From: Odiellus spinosus
Lineage: Eukaryota; Arthropoda; Arachnida; Opiliones; Phalangiidae
Assembly: GCA_963920705.1 (NCBI GenBank)
Contig: OY987227.1
Location: forward strand, 186,001-250,000
Length of the DNA stretch: 64,000 nucleotides
Reading direction: 5' to 3'
The position numbers and the translations under genes are program-made. The notes below the pieces were generated by a model. The model searched no databases and had not been told where the DNA came from. It saw only the letters and a list, made by a program, of their open reading frames with translations. This document shows positions 38,317 to 47,810 of this stretch, in pieces (the first letter of the stretch is position 1; each line of letters starts with the position of its first letter).

Positions 38317-41300
38317 TTCGCTCTTTTTGATGGTGTTTGGAATTTGCACAAGGCTGATTTTGTAGCTTAGACGTTTCTCTTTAAGAATTTAGAAACTATT
38401 ATTTCCTAACCTTTAACGATAAATCGCCAGCTCAGTTTTAGTTCCATATGAAAAAATATTTTTTTCGGCAAGGCGGGCTAGGCTCTTTAGTTACCCTTTA
38501 AATCAATTTTTTTCGCTCTTTTTGATGGTGTTTGGAATTTGCACCAGGCGTATTTAGTAGCTTAGACGTTTCTCTTTAAGAATTTAGAAACGATTATATC
38601 CTAACCTATAACGATAAGTCACCAGCTCAGTTTTAGTTCCAAATGAATAAATTCATTTTTTGGCAAGGCGCGCTAGGCTCTTTAGTCACCCTTAAATATT
38701 TTTTTTTTTTCGCTCTTTTTGATCGTGCTTGAAATTTGCGACAGGCTAATTTTGTAGCTTAGACGTTTCTCTTCAAGAATTTAGCCATGATTATATCCTA
38801 GCCTTTAACGATAAGTCGCCAGCTCAGTTTTAGTTCCAAATGAATAAATTAATTTTTCGGCAAGGCGGGCTAGGCTCTTTAGTCATCCTTTAAATCAATT
38901 TTCTTCGCTCTTTTTGATGGGACTTGCAATTTGAGCCAGGCTGATTTTGTAGCTTAGACGTTTCTCTTTTAGAGTTTAGGCACGATTATATCTTAACCTT
39001 TAACGATAAGTCGCCAGCTCAGTTTTAGGTCCAAATGAAAAAAAAAAAAAAATTGGCAAGGCAGAATTGGCTCTTTAGTTACCCTTTAAATTAAATTTTT
39101 CGCTGTTTATGATGGTGCTTAGAATTGCACCAGGCTGATTTTGTAGCTTAGACGTTTCTCTCTAAGAATTTAGAAACGATTATTTCCTAACCTTTAACGA
39201 TAAGTCGCCAGCTCAGTTTTAGTTCCAAATGAAAAAATATTTTTTTCGGCAAGGCGGGCTAGGCTCTTTAGTTACCCTTTAAATCAATAGTTTTCGGTCT
39301 TTTTGATGGTGCTTAGAACTAGCACTAGGCTGATTTTGTAGCTTAGACGTTTCTCTTTAAGAATTTAGAAACGATTATTTCCTAACCTTTAACGATAAGT
39401 CGCCAGCTCAGTTTTAGTTCCAAATGAAAAAATATTTTTTTCGGCAAGTTGGGCTAGGCTCTTTAGTTACCCTTTAAATTTTTTTTTCGGTCTTTTTGAT
39501 GGTGCTTAGAACTAGCACAAGGCTGTATTTGTAGCTTAGACGTTTCTCTTTAAGAATTTAGCCACGATTATATCCTAGCCTTTAACGATAAGTCGCCAGC
39601 TCAGTTTTAGTTCCAAATGAATAAACAAATTTGTTGGCGATGCGCGCTAGGCTCTTAAGTCACCCTTTAAATAATTTTTTTCGCTCTTTTTGATGGTGCT
39701 TGCAATTTGCACCAGGCTGATTTGTAGCTTAGACGTTACTCTTTTAATAATTTAGGCACGATTATATACTTACCTTTAACGATAAGTCGCCAGCTCAGTT
39801 TTAGTTCCAAATGAATAAATTAATCTTTTAGCGAGGCGCGCTAGGCTCTTAAGTCACCATTTAAATCAATTTTTTTCGCTCTTTTTGATGGTGCTTGCAA
39901 TTTGAGCCAGGCTGATTTTGTAGCTTAGACGTTTCTCTTTAAGAGTTTAGGCACGATTATATCTTAACCTTTAACGATAAGTCGCCAGCTCAGTTTTAGT
40001 TCCAAATGAAAAAAAAAATATTTTTTTGGCAAGGCAGAATTGGCTCTTTAGTTACCCTTTAAATTAAATTTTTCGCTGTTTATGATGGTGCTTAGAATTG
40101 CACCAGGCTGATTTTGTAGCTTAGACGTTTCTCTCTAAGAATTTAGAAACGATTATTTCCTAACCTTTAACGATAAGTCGCCAGCTCAGTTTTAGTTCCA
40201 AATGAAAAAAAAATATTTTTTTGGCAAGGCAGAATTGGCTCTTTAGTTACCCTTTAAATTACTTTTTTCGCTCTTTATGATGGTGCTTAGAATTGCACCA
40301 GGCTGATTTTGTAGCTTAGATGGTTCTCTTTAAGAATTAAACCAAGATTCAACCCTCGCCTTTAACGATAAGTCGCCAGCTCAGTTTTAGTTCCAAATGA
40401 AAAAAAAAAAAAAAAAAAATTTGGCAAGGCAGAATTAGCTCTTTAGTTACCCTTTAAATAAATATTTTCGCTCTTTTTGATGGTGCTTAGAATTAGCACC
40501 AGGCTGATTTTGTAGCTTAGACGTTTATCTTTAAAAATTTATGCACGATTATATCCTAGCCTTTAGCTATAATTCGCCAGCTCAGTTTTAGTTCCAAATG
40601 AATAAATTATTTTTTGGCGAGGCCGGCTAGGCTCTTTAGTTACCCTTTAAATCAATTTTTTTTTCGGTCTATTTGATGGTGCTTAGAATTTGAACCAGGC
40701 TGATTTTGTAGCTTAGACGTTTCTCTTTAAGAATATATCCACGATTATATCCTAGCCTTTATCTATAAGTCGCCAGCTCAGATTTAGTTCCAAATGAAAA
40801 ATTATTTTTTTGGATAGGCGGAAAGGCTCTTTAGTTACCCTTTAAATCGATTTTTTAGCTCTTTTTGATGGTGCCTGCAAATTGCACCAGGCTGATTTTG
40901 TAGCTTAGACGTTTCTTTATTAGAATTTAGCCACGATTATATCCTAGCCTTTAACTATAAAACGCCAGCTCAGTTTTAGTTCCAAATGAAAAAATTGGCA
41001 AGGCAGAATTGGTTCTTTAGTCACCCTTTAAATCATTATTTTTGGATGCTTTTCGATGGTGCTTGTAATTTGCACCAGGCTGATTTTGTTGCTTAGACGT
41101 TTCTCTTTAAGAATTCAGAAACGATTATTTCCTAACCTTTAACGATAAGTCGCCAGCTCAGTTTTAGTTCCAAATGAAAAAATATTTTTTTTTCGTCAAG
41201 GCGGGCTAGGCTCTTTAGTTACCCTTTAAATCATCTTTTTCGGTCTTTTTGATGGTGCTTTGAATTTGTACCAGGCTAATTTTGTAGCTTAGACGTTTCT

Positions 41301-41650
41301 CTTTAAGAATTTAGCCACGATTATATCCTAGCCTTTAACGATAATTCGCCAGCTCAGTTTTAGTTCCAAATGAATAAATTTATCTATTGGCGAAGCGCGC
41401 TAGACTCTTTAGTCACCCTTTAAATCATTTTTTTTCGCTCTTTTCGATGGTGCTTGCAATTTGCACCAGGCTGATTTTGTAGCTTAGACGTTTCTCTTTA
41501 ATAATTTAGTCACGATTATATCCTAACCTTTAACGATAAGTCGCCAGCTCAGTTTTAGTTCCAAATGAATAAATTATTCTTTTAGCGAGGCGCGCTAGGC
41601 TCCTAAGTCAACCTTTAAATCAATTTTTTTCGCTCTTTTTGATTTTGCTT

Positions 41651-41718
41651 AGTAGTATGAAAATGAGCGTTAAAGCACAGGAGGTGCCAAGAGGTTCCGG
41701 AGGTGCCTGAGGTGCCAA
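41651..41718. other. Junction sequence with short GAGGTGCC repeats
   Basis: After the satellite stops there is a short stretch with GAGGTGCC-like units (GGAGGTGCCAAGAGGTTCC, then GGAGGTGCCTGAGGTGCC), ending at a run of T's. Confidence 0.6.
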
Positions 41719-41806
41719 TTTTTTTTTTTTTTTTTTTTTTCATCCTGGTTTCGAACCCGGAACCTCATGTATGTGAGGTAGGTACATTAGCAGACTACAC
41801 CATCTT
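41719..41806 (-). repeat. tRNA-derived SINE or retroposed tRNA-like sequence with poly(A)
   Basis: On the minus strand a tRNA-like head is followed by a run of 22 A's (T's at 41,719-41,740). Landmarks: an A-box-like TGGTGTAGTCTG, a hairpin ACCTCA/TGAGGT in anticodon-arm position, and a B-box-like GGTTCGAAACC inside CCGGGTTCGAAACCAGG (T-arm with one mismatch). The acceptor stem does not close, so I do not call a functional tRNA. It sits exactly at the boundary between satellite and Polinton DNA. Confidence 0.55.
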
Positions 41807-42212
41807 CTCTTATCAACTTTTAAACTATTTTCCATCCTTATCTATATGGGAAAATCAGTAAGCTTTGGTATCTCTACCATTTACAAAATACCATATGAAG
41901 ATAGGGTTAACCACGAATTTCGTCAATTATGTATGTTTAGAATGCGTATTAAATGCGTGTACGAACCAATATTAAAACCAATCCTGAAACTAAAACTTGA
42001 ACAAATAGTGTCATATAGGGAAAACCCAACACGTCATTGAATCAAAGGTTACATATTTTCATGGTATAAAAAGCTAGCTCCATCGTATAGATAAGACTAT
42101 TTTACAACGTTCACGACACTCATCTAGACCTGCACTCTTCTGGTAAGTATTTTTTTAAGTTCTTAAAGTCATATATATTCGATGATACTCCAATATTCTC
42201 TCATTTATCGAT
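41807..42212. promoter_or_regulatory. Putative Polinton promoter region with TATA box and splice-donor-like site
   Basis: Upstream of the left Polinton ATPase there is a TATAAAAAG box at 42,065-42,073. About 75 bp downstream is a strong 5' splice-site match (CTG/GTAAGTAT, GT at 42,143). A start site would be expected near 42,095. No good acceptor is seen before the ATPase ATG at 42,213, so the intron is speculative. A 64-codon ORF at 41,846-42,040 has no recognisable domain. Confidence 0.4.
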
Positions 42213-42825
42213 ATGGATTTAAGTCTGCAACACCCTTTTAACGGACTGGTGGCTGGAGTAACAGGATGTGGAAAAAGCGTCTTTGTTGCGAAATTAATTG
42301 AACATTAGGAAATTAGAATTTCGCCCCCACCCGAACGGATAATATGGTGTTATACTGAATACCAAGACAAACTAATTCCATATCGAGTCATACCCCAAGC
42401 GTGGAATTTCACGAAGGTCTATTGGATGTAGGCACTTTAAACGCCAACGTTAGAAACTTTGTTATATTAGACGACCTTTTATGCGAAATCGCTAATAACA
42501 AGGAAGTTACCAACATCATCGAAATACCTCAGTATTAATTTTAATGCAAAACCTCTACTACCCAGGAAAGGAAATTCGAACATTGAATCTCAACGCTCAT
42601 TATCTGATAGTCTTTAAACCACCGAGAGACCAATCTGCGATCCTACATTTGGCGAAACAGATATCTCCAGTCAACAGTAAATACGTTGTGGACGCGTTTA
42701 GACAAGCTACAGCTATCAGTTACGGATATCTATTCGTAGACCTCAAAGCTACGACCCCGGAAGATAGAAGACTAAAGACCGGGATTTTACCAGGAGAACA
42801 AGCCGCCATTTTTCTACCAAAATGA
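42213..42825 (+). pseudogene. Polinton DNA-packaging ATPase (FtsK/HerA type), left copy
   Basis: A33-like genome-packaging ATPase. It has a Walker A motif GVTGCGKSV close to the N-terminus, a Walker B-like motif FVILDDLLCE and a C-terminal half (42,544-42,825) with MQNLYYPGKEIRTLNLNAHY and FKPPRDQSAI. Breaks private to this copy are a TAG at about 42,306 and a 4-bp deletion at about 42,374. A further break at about 42,535 (small loss between the Walker B region and the C-terminal half) is identical in the right copy. Its stop overlaps the start of the next gene (ATGA at 42,822). Start chosen at the ATG at 42,213, the same as in the right copy. Confidence 0.85.
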
Positions 42826-43301
42826 CCGGAATAATCGAAGCAAACTTCTTCAGAGTTCAAGGCCAATGGATCGTGAAAGAAATAACACTATTCGTGAAGG
42901 AGACGGGCGAACACGAGGTATGGATCTTTAAAGCGCCATTCCCTTTCACGGACTTATCGTCTAAGGATAAAAGACAATGTCAATGGCTTACGAGGAACAG
43001 TTGCGACTTACGCTGGGACGAAGGAGATCATCCATTCGAAGCTCAGACTGAAATTGCCAAAATTATACGAGAGAAAGCCAATACTTTTATAACCAAAGGC
43101 TTAGAAAAATCTATCGTGTCATCAAGGTTTTTGAAGACTGAAGTCGCTAACGCCGAAGATTTAGGCTGCCCGAGACTAGTAACTATAATTTGTGGAACGC
43201 CTAGAAGTTATACGTTTCACCGAGACGAAAACAATTGTACGCTCGTGAAAGCTGCCCGATTAGCTACATGGCTCCGCCGAAGAGAGTACACGAGCACTTA
43301 G
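42822..43301 (+). CDS. Conserved Polinton-associated protein, 159 aa, left copy
   Basis: Open in both copies, starting at an ATG that overlaps the ATPase stop. I recognise the pattern from insect Mavericks (FVKETGEHEVWIFKAPFPF, a W.DGD-like WDEGDHPFEAQ, an ITKGLEKS motif and a Cys/His pair near the C-terminus), but I do not know a proven function. An RNase H-like nuclease fold has seemed plausible to me from the KGLEK block, which is inference only. It differs from the right copy by two substitutions (S/L after KSIV; Y/C after TPRS). Its last codons overlap the start of the pX-like gene. Confidence 0.7.
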   Translation: MTGIIEANFFRVQGQWIVKEITLFVKETGEHEVWIFKAPFPFTDLSSKDKRQCQWLTRNSCDLRWDEGDHPFEAQTEIAKIIREKANTFITKGLEKSIVSSRFLKTEVANAEDLGCPRLVTIICGTPRSYTFHRDENNCTLVKAARLATWLRRREYTST

Positions 43302-43600
43302 ACTTTCTAAAATATCTGAGTTCGTGTAACGCGTGTCAAATACGCGAGTAAAGAAGAATTAAAAACCATCGCCGAATGTTGTATAAATATACTGCAGGGT
43401 AACGTTTCTCTCACAGATGACGAGAAGAAGCGACTGAAGAAGCATTGCAATTCCATACGTCACGTGGCCAAGAAAAATACTCCTAAACGAAGACAAATTT
43501 TAATTCAAAAAGGTGGATTTCTCCCAATATTACTTCCGATAATCAGTTCGATAGCAGGAGCTATCCTATCTAAAGTTATCCTATCTAATTTAAAGATGGC
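43268..43600 (+). pseudogene. pX-like small basic Polinton protein, left copy
   Basis: Short basic protein with a Cys-rich N-terminal block (LKYLSSCNA), a conserved AECCINILQGNVSLTDDEKK block, a basic segment (KKNTPKRRQILIQ) and a hydrophobic C-terminus KGGFLPILLPIISSIAGAIL. This layout recalls adenovirus core/pX-type or minor capsid proteins and is widespread in Polintons. A frameshift near 43,330 separates the first 25 residues from the rest and is present in both copies. In this copy the 3' end runs in frame into the next gene because of a 2-bp difference near 43,590. Confidence 0.65.
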
Positions 43601-44215
43601 GAAAAAAATGCTATTAATTTCCGAGGAGACGTTCCAAAGACTTAATTCGGAGAAAGACCTCAAAGTGGATAAAACTTTGGAATTGGAAAAGGTCGATAAA
43701 ATTAAAGACATTCTCGATGATCCCAATTTGAACAACACGGACAAAATTAATCGCTATAATCACGTGCTCTCGAGGGTTATTAATAAAAGATCGAAGAAAA
43801 AAGTTAAAAACCGAAAATACAAAATTGGAGTGCGGAGATTGCTTCCAGCGTGCCGTCATATATGACCTCGGAGTGTTTAGATTTATACAAGTGGTTAGAG
43901 TTATCATTGAAAATTAAATGGACTGACGCCGGGGAGTTGATTTACAACAAGCGTAGAGTCGTAGGATCGAACATCGTCGATCTCCTAGCTTATTCAGTAT
44001 CAAAATCCAAGAAAAAAATCGCCGTCACGGGCTCGAAAGAGTTCTACGAATTGTTGTATAAAGTGAACGCGCCAAGATCTCTAATAAAAATCCGCAAACG
44101 TGACGTCATCCCACCCGAGAAGAGGGAATATAAAGATGAAACGGAAGATGAGTATTATTCTGACGATAGCGGACCAATGAAGGGTCGCGGTTTCTGTAAT
44201 TGGATTTCATTGTAA
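43596..44215 (+). pseudogene. Second conserved Polinton ORF, left copy
   Basis: Starts at MAKKMLLISEETFQRL and has a charged middle with DKINRYNHVLSRVINK. After a frameshift it continues with WLELSLKIKWTDAGELIYN and VVGSNIVDLLAYSVS (43,850-44,215). This two-block architecture recurs in insect Mavericks, and its function is unknown to me. The frameshift near 43,808 is a 1-bp loss in an A-run that the right copy does not have. Conversely the right copy has a TAA stop where this copy has GAA. Confidence 0.65.
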
Positions 44216-44436
44216 TATTTATACCATTAAAATACACTCGATTCATTTATTAATTAGGCTTTGACATGGAGAGTGGTAATGTCGAGGTTGTCTCTGTAGG
44301 ACTTTTAGCGTCTCTATTCGAATCATAAATTCTCCCAAGTTATTAACTGCAGTTTTAATTGTATTTATAATAATAATTATAGAAGTTAGCGATTTTGTAT
44401 TCTGGCATTATAGTACTTCGAACAACTGTTCATTCA
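44216..44436. other. Spacer between conserved ORF and integrase
   Basis: AT-rich, 221 bp. A 20-codon ORF begins ATGGAGAGTGGTAATGTC; too short to support. The 245-bp deletion in the right copy removes 44,041-44,285. Confidence 0.5.
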
Positions 44437-45484
44437 ATGGAAGAACTTAAAAAATATATAATAAGGTTTCGGATCCGGGCTCTTACGGTAGTGTTGACGG
44501 CTTATACCGAGCGGCTAAAGACCGAGGATTAAAGGTTACTGTCAGAGAAATAAGCGATTTCTTGAAAACCCAAGGAGTGCGAGGAAACACTTCACTAGAA
44601 ATAAAACTATTGTCTACGGAATCGACGAACAGTGGCAAATCGACTTGGCTGATTTGAAAAGCATTACCAGATATAATGGTTTCCGTTATCTATTATTCTG
44701 TATCGACGTCTTCAGTAAGTTTGCCTTCGTGGTTGCGATCAAGGACAAGAAAGGAAAGACTATTCTCGGAGCGTTAAACGGCATTTTAGATTCCGGTCGT
44801 TCGCCGAAACGAATCCAATCGGATCACGGTAATGAGTTTGTATGCAAGGAAGTACAAAACGAGTTAAAACGTAGAGGGATAAAGTTTTTCGCCCCAGAAT
44901 CGGAACTGAAAGCGACGATAGTGGAGAGATTTAATCGGACTTTGAAGACTCGAATGTACCGATATTTTACGGAAAATAATACCTTCAAATATATCAATGA
45001 TCTAAAAGAGATGGTGAAAGCTTATAATCATAGTTATCATCGATCTATAAAGTGTAAACCCGTCGATGTCACGCCAGCTACATCTAAACGTGTTTGGGAA
45101 AATCTATATGGTGACGTCGATTTCTCGACTCCGCTTTCTTTCCCCTTTGATGTTGGTGACGTAGTTCGTATAAGTAAACACAAGAATCTCTTCGATAAGG
45201 GATACATACCCACATGGTCGGAAGAACTTTTCAAAATTTCCGAGAGATTAGCTCGTAGTCCTCCTGTATATAAGATACGCGACTTGAAAGAAGAGCTCAT
45301 TACCGGGATTTTTTACCGAGAGCAACTACAGAAAATTGGCAAGGACCTGAGTAACAGCGCTTTTAAAATCGAAAAAGTGTTGAAAAAACGACGCAAGGCT
45401 GACGGAAGTATCGAGAGATTCGTCCGCTGGAAAGGATACCCGCCATCATTCGACAGTTGGGTGCAGGAAATTGACCTTGCATGA
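44437..45484 (+). pseudogene. Polinton retroviral-type integrase with C-terminal chromodomain, left copy
   Basis: DDE integrase that inserts the element into host DNA. The N-terminal part (44,437-44,590, DPGSYGSVDGLYRAAKDRG) is separated from the core by frameshifts near 44,460 and 44,575, both also found in the right copy. Core motifs: QWQIDLADLK (first Asp), RIQSDHGNEF (second Asp) and TIVERFNRTLK (Glu); I count 33 residues between the second Asp and the Glu. The C-terminus carries a chromodomain (FKIEKVLKKRR, FVRWKGYPPSFDSW), which may direct insertion to heterochromatin. The core ORF (44,645-45,484) is open. Its stop overlaps the penton start (ATGA). Confidence 0.88.
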
Positions 45485-46323
45485 TGACGTTCTACATAAC
45501 CCTACCGTCAGACAGTTCTATGAGTTACTTTCCAGGGAATACAATCAGTAAATTCCGAACTCATTTACCGGAATCAGTTAAATTACAAGGTCCGTACGAA
45601 GTGGCTTTGGTGGAATTCAGTTATCCCCACACATGGAGCAATATGAGATCGTCGTGCTGGATATCGTTAACTAACCACGGGGAAAATATAAATAGCACGA
45701 GTCATTCGAGAGTGGTAGAACTCCCTGCGGGTTACTACAGGAATATAGAAGACCTATTGGAGCAACTCAATTACGACGAAGATGATATCTCGAACGTGAC
45801 TATACTGAAAAAGGAGACGCCAGTCGAGGGTGATATGTTTGAGTCGGAGACGACGACGAATGTTAAATACACGTTTAGTTATATCGCGCGATTACGACGT
45901 GTGGAAGTTTCCTTAAAACCGGATCACTCGTTAACTATACCGGGAGAGTTGGCGGTCATATTGGGATTTACGAAAGACCATACAAAAACTACGACGATCG
46001 TCCACGCGAGAATAGCCATTTATCCGGTGGATTTAGACGTGGGTCTACATTCACTCTTCATATATTCTGATATTGTTGAAAGTAGGGTTGTAGGTGACGT
46101 TCATGATCCGCTTCTACGAATAACGAGCGTTCAAGGGAATGACGGGGATACGGTAGACAGAGAATTTTCACGTCCTCATTACCTCCCAGTTTCCTGCAAT
46201 TCCTTTCAATCTATCGAAATTAACGTTATGAGTGAAATGGGTGTACCCGTCAAGTTCGAAAGAGGTAAAGTTCACGCGACTCTAATTTTAGACCACGAAG
46301 AATGTGGTCGCCCTTATAAATAA
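45481..46323 (+). CDS. Polinton penton-like minor capsid protein, left copy
   Basis: Intact 280-codon ORF beginning MMTFYITLPSDSS. The N-terminal FPGNTISKFRTHLPESV and the VALVEFSYPHTWSN block are typical of the single jelly-roll penton proteins of Polintons. Predicted role: pentameric vertex of the virion-like particle. It overlaps the integrase stop by 4 bp and its protein is identical to the right copy, so it has been kept open although neighbouring genes are broken. Confidence 0.85.
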   Translation: MMTFYITLPSDSSMSYFPGNTISKFRTHLPESVKLQGPYEVALVEFSYPHTWSNMRSSCWISLTNHGENINSTSHSRVVELPAGYYRNIEDLLEQLNYDEDDISNVTILKKETPVEGDMFESETTTNVKYTFSYIARLRRVEVSLKPDHSLTIPGELAVILGFTKDHTKTTTIVHARIAIYPVDLDVGLHSLFIYSDIVESRVVGDVHDPLLRITSVQGNDGDTVDREFSRPHYLPVSCNSFQSIEINVMSEMGVPVKFERGKVHATLILDHEECGRPYK

Positions 46324-46379
46324 GCCGGCAGTGTGGACGTGCTCGCCATTCTTATCGAGAGAGTTAAACGAGACGCATC

Positions 46380-46790
46380 ATGAAGCATAAACCGTCCTCC
46401 ACTCAGTCGGACTACGATCGTCACTTCTTAAGTCAAATTGGACACGGGATTAAGGTTGACTACGGAAAATATTTCCAAAGTCAAATAGGAAAGGGTTCTA
46501 TACCCGTATACCAGGGTCTTCCCGTTCAACAAGGATACGGTCTAGGGAACTTTATCGCTTCGGCCTTCTGTTGAGCCGTACCACTTTTGAAGAAGGGAGC
46601 CATGTATCTTGGGAAAAAACTGTTAAATACGGGATCTAAAATCGTTACCGACGTAGCCAGCGGAATTCCCGTAAAATCCTCGGTTAAATCTCGAGGAAAA
46701 GACGCCGCGAGAGATGTCGTAATCAGTGCCGCGGATGAAATCGCTAGAATGACTGGAAATGGGCATAAAAGAAAGTGTAAGCGTCGATGA
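46380..46790 (+). pseudogene. pVI-like minor capsid/membrane-lytic protein, left copy
   Basis: N-terminal part with repeats (HFLSQIGHGIKVDYGKYFQSQ, then YQGLPVQQGYGLGNFIAS) followed by an in-frame TGA at 46,572-46,574, then VPLLKKGAMYLGKKLLNTG and a basic C-terminus (HKRKCKRR). The Gly-rich, basic layout matches Polinton proteins compared with adenovirus pVI. The TGA is present in both arms. In this copy a second TGA (46,788) cuts off the last ~25 residues; the right copy has an Arg codon there and reads on to the hexon start. Confidence 0.65.
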
Positions 46791-46864
46791 CTAGTCAGTT
46801 CAGCAACGAACAGGAAGAAGAGAAGACCGTTCTTAAAACCCTCCGATATATTTTCTACAATATA

Positions 46865-47438
46865 ATGGCTCATATCCATCCCGATTCCCAAGGTTCGGTT
46901 AGCTCCGAAGTCGCACTTTTCAACGTACCGCTCACGAACGCTAGTATAGTTAGTGGCGAATGGGTCGAGTATAGTCCCATCTCGAACATTAACGAAAATT
47001 CAACTCTAACCTTCGCCGTGGCCGGAAACTCCGATACGTACATTGATTTGTCCAAAACTTTGTTACATCTTCAAGTTAGACTCGTCGACCCAGCGGACGG
47101 GAGAACAATTCCAGCGGCGGCAGTACTCAATGCGGCTGGGGTAATCACCACACCGGCGGACGTGGTAGCGCCCGTGAATCTGTTTCATTCGAGCCTTTTT
47201 AGCGAGGTTCACGTTTCCTTGGGCGATAGATCGGTAACGCCATCGCCGCAGAACTATGCCTACAAGGCCATGTTTCAAACAACCGTGACATTTGGTGGAT
47301 CTGCGAAAACGAGTTTTCTAACGGCCGCCATGTACTACAAGGATACAGCCGGAAAATTCAATGCCCCGTCGGAAAATGAAGGATTCAAGAAAAGAGCAAG
47401 TTTCGCCAAACAAGGGACTATAGATATGATCGGTGCGG
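46865..47438 (+). pseudogene. Polinton hexon-like major capsid protein, left copy, truncated
   Basis: Double jelly-roll major capsid protein. The real start is the ATG at 46,865 (MAHIHPDSQGSVSSEVALF), as in the right copy; the ORF is open 78 bp further upstream because of an arm-private mutation. It matches residues 1-~191 of the right copy and ends at GTIDMIGA, where unrelated sequence begins. Two substitutions separate it from the right copy before the break (S/P after TFGG; K/N after EGF). Confidence 0.85.
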
Positions 47439-47640
47439 CCCTATCCAAGCTCCTAATGTACCGTTTCCATTACGATACCATTCGGGCGCAGTACGGGAAT
47501 TCAGTTTGAGTTTTACCCCCATGTCGTTTGCACATAACAGGGGATAGACTGCCGTCATCATTATTCCCATGGAATCGATGGCGATAAAAACAGCCAAAGA
47601 AACGAGTGGCAGTCCCAAATGTCCTTTCGGGCTCTCACTA
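47439..47640. other. Unidentified 200-bp segment at the left-arm breakpoint
   Basis: Sequence after the hexon break matches nothing else in the window. It carries a 66-codon minus-strand ORF without a recognisable domain. It may be the distal 3' untranslated end of the LINE, or a separate fragment captured at the breakpoint. Confidence 0.4.
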
Positions 47641-47810
47641 GTTTAAGATAATGACTTTCACACTAGAAAAGAATACGAGGAGGGTACTCCCAAAACACCC
47701 GAGTACACCAATGAAATTGCCTAGATTATCGTGCCTAAAACCACAGAGAAAACCCCGCGCGACGCCGGAGTCCGCCCCGGAATAAGTCCGGAGTCCACCC
47801 TCGACTAGGG

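Larger units (their letters stand above)
16215..41650 (+). repeat. About 195-bp satellite DNA, roughly 130 monomers
   Basis: Tandem array whose GTCGCCAGCTCAG landmark recurs every 193-196 bp (16,391; 16,585; 16,780; 16,975; 17,171; 17,364; 17,559). Conserved blocks in order: CCAGCTCAGTTTTAGTTCCAA, a T-run, GGC(A/G)AGGCG(C/G)GCTAGGCTC, TTAGT(C/T)ACCCTTTAAATCAA, a second T-run, CG(C/G)TCTTTTTGATGGTG, CAGGCTGATTTTGTAGCTTAG, ACGTTTCTCTTTAAGAATTTAG, CACGATTATATCCTAGCC, TTTAACGATAAG. Two monomer classes intermingle: GGCGAGGCGCGC/TTAGTCACC/CGCTC and GGCAAGGCGGGC/TTAGTTACC/CGGTC. Small local duplications are seen, for example 17.68 kb against 18.44 kb (about 760 bp, four monomers) and 38.93 kb against 39.90 kb (about five monomers). 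No gene lies in these 25 kb. The array stops at about 41,650 inside a monomer. Confidence 0.97.
42192..47438 (+). mobile_element. Polinton/Maverick, left copy (inverted relative to right copy), truncated in the hexon gene
   Basis: Gene order ATPase, conserved ORF, pX-like, conserved ORF, integrase, penton, pVI-like, hexon, all on the plus strand and tightly packed with ATGA-type overlaps. It matches the minus strand of 53,915-64,000 nearly throughout. The size of the right arm minus its Gypsy insertion (5,078 bp) plus a 245-bp deletion agrees with the left arm within a few bases. Similarity ends abruptly at 47,438, in codon ~191 of the hexon. PolB, protease and terminal inverted repeats are absent from this copy. 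Confidence 0.9.

Noticed and set aside
41741..41813. Functional tRNA gene
   Set aside because: The acceptor stem does not pair and the anticodon loop is abnormal; a poly(A) tail points to a retroposed copy.
41846..42040. 64-codon ORF upstream of the Polinton ATPase
   Set aside because: No recognisable domain, and its right-arm counterpart lies outside the window so conservation cannot be tested.
46787..46864. Hexon start at 46,787
   Set aside because: That ATG is created by an arm-private mutation in the pVI-like tail; the right arm starts at the MAHIHPDSQ codon, corresponding to 46,865.
47418..47618. 66-codon minus ORF at the hexon break as an inverted hexon piece
   Set aside because: It does not match any part of the right-arm hexon, so inversion of the hexon is not supported.
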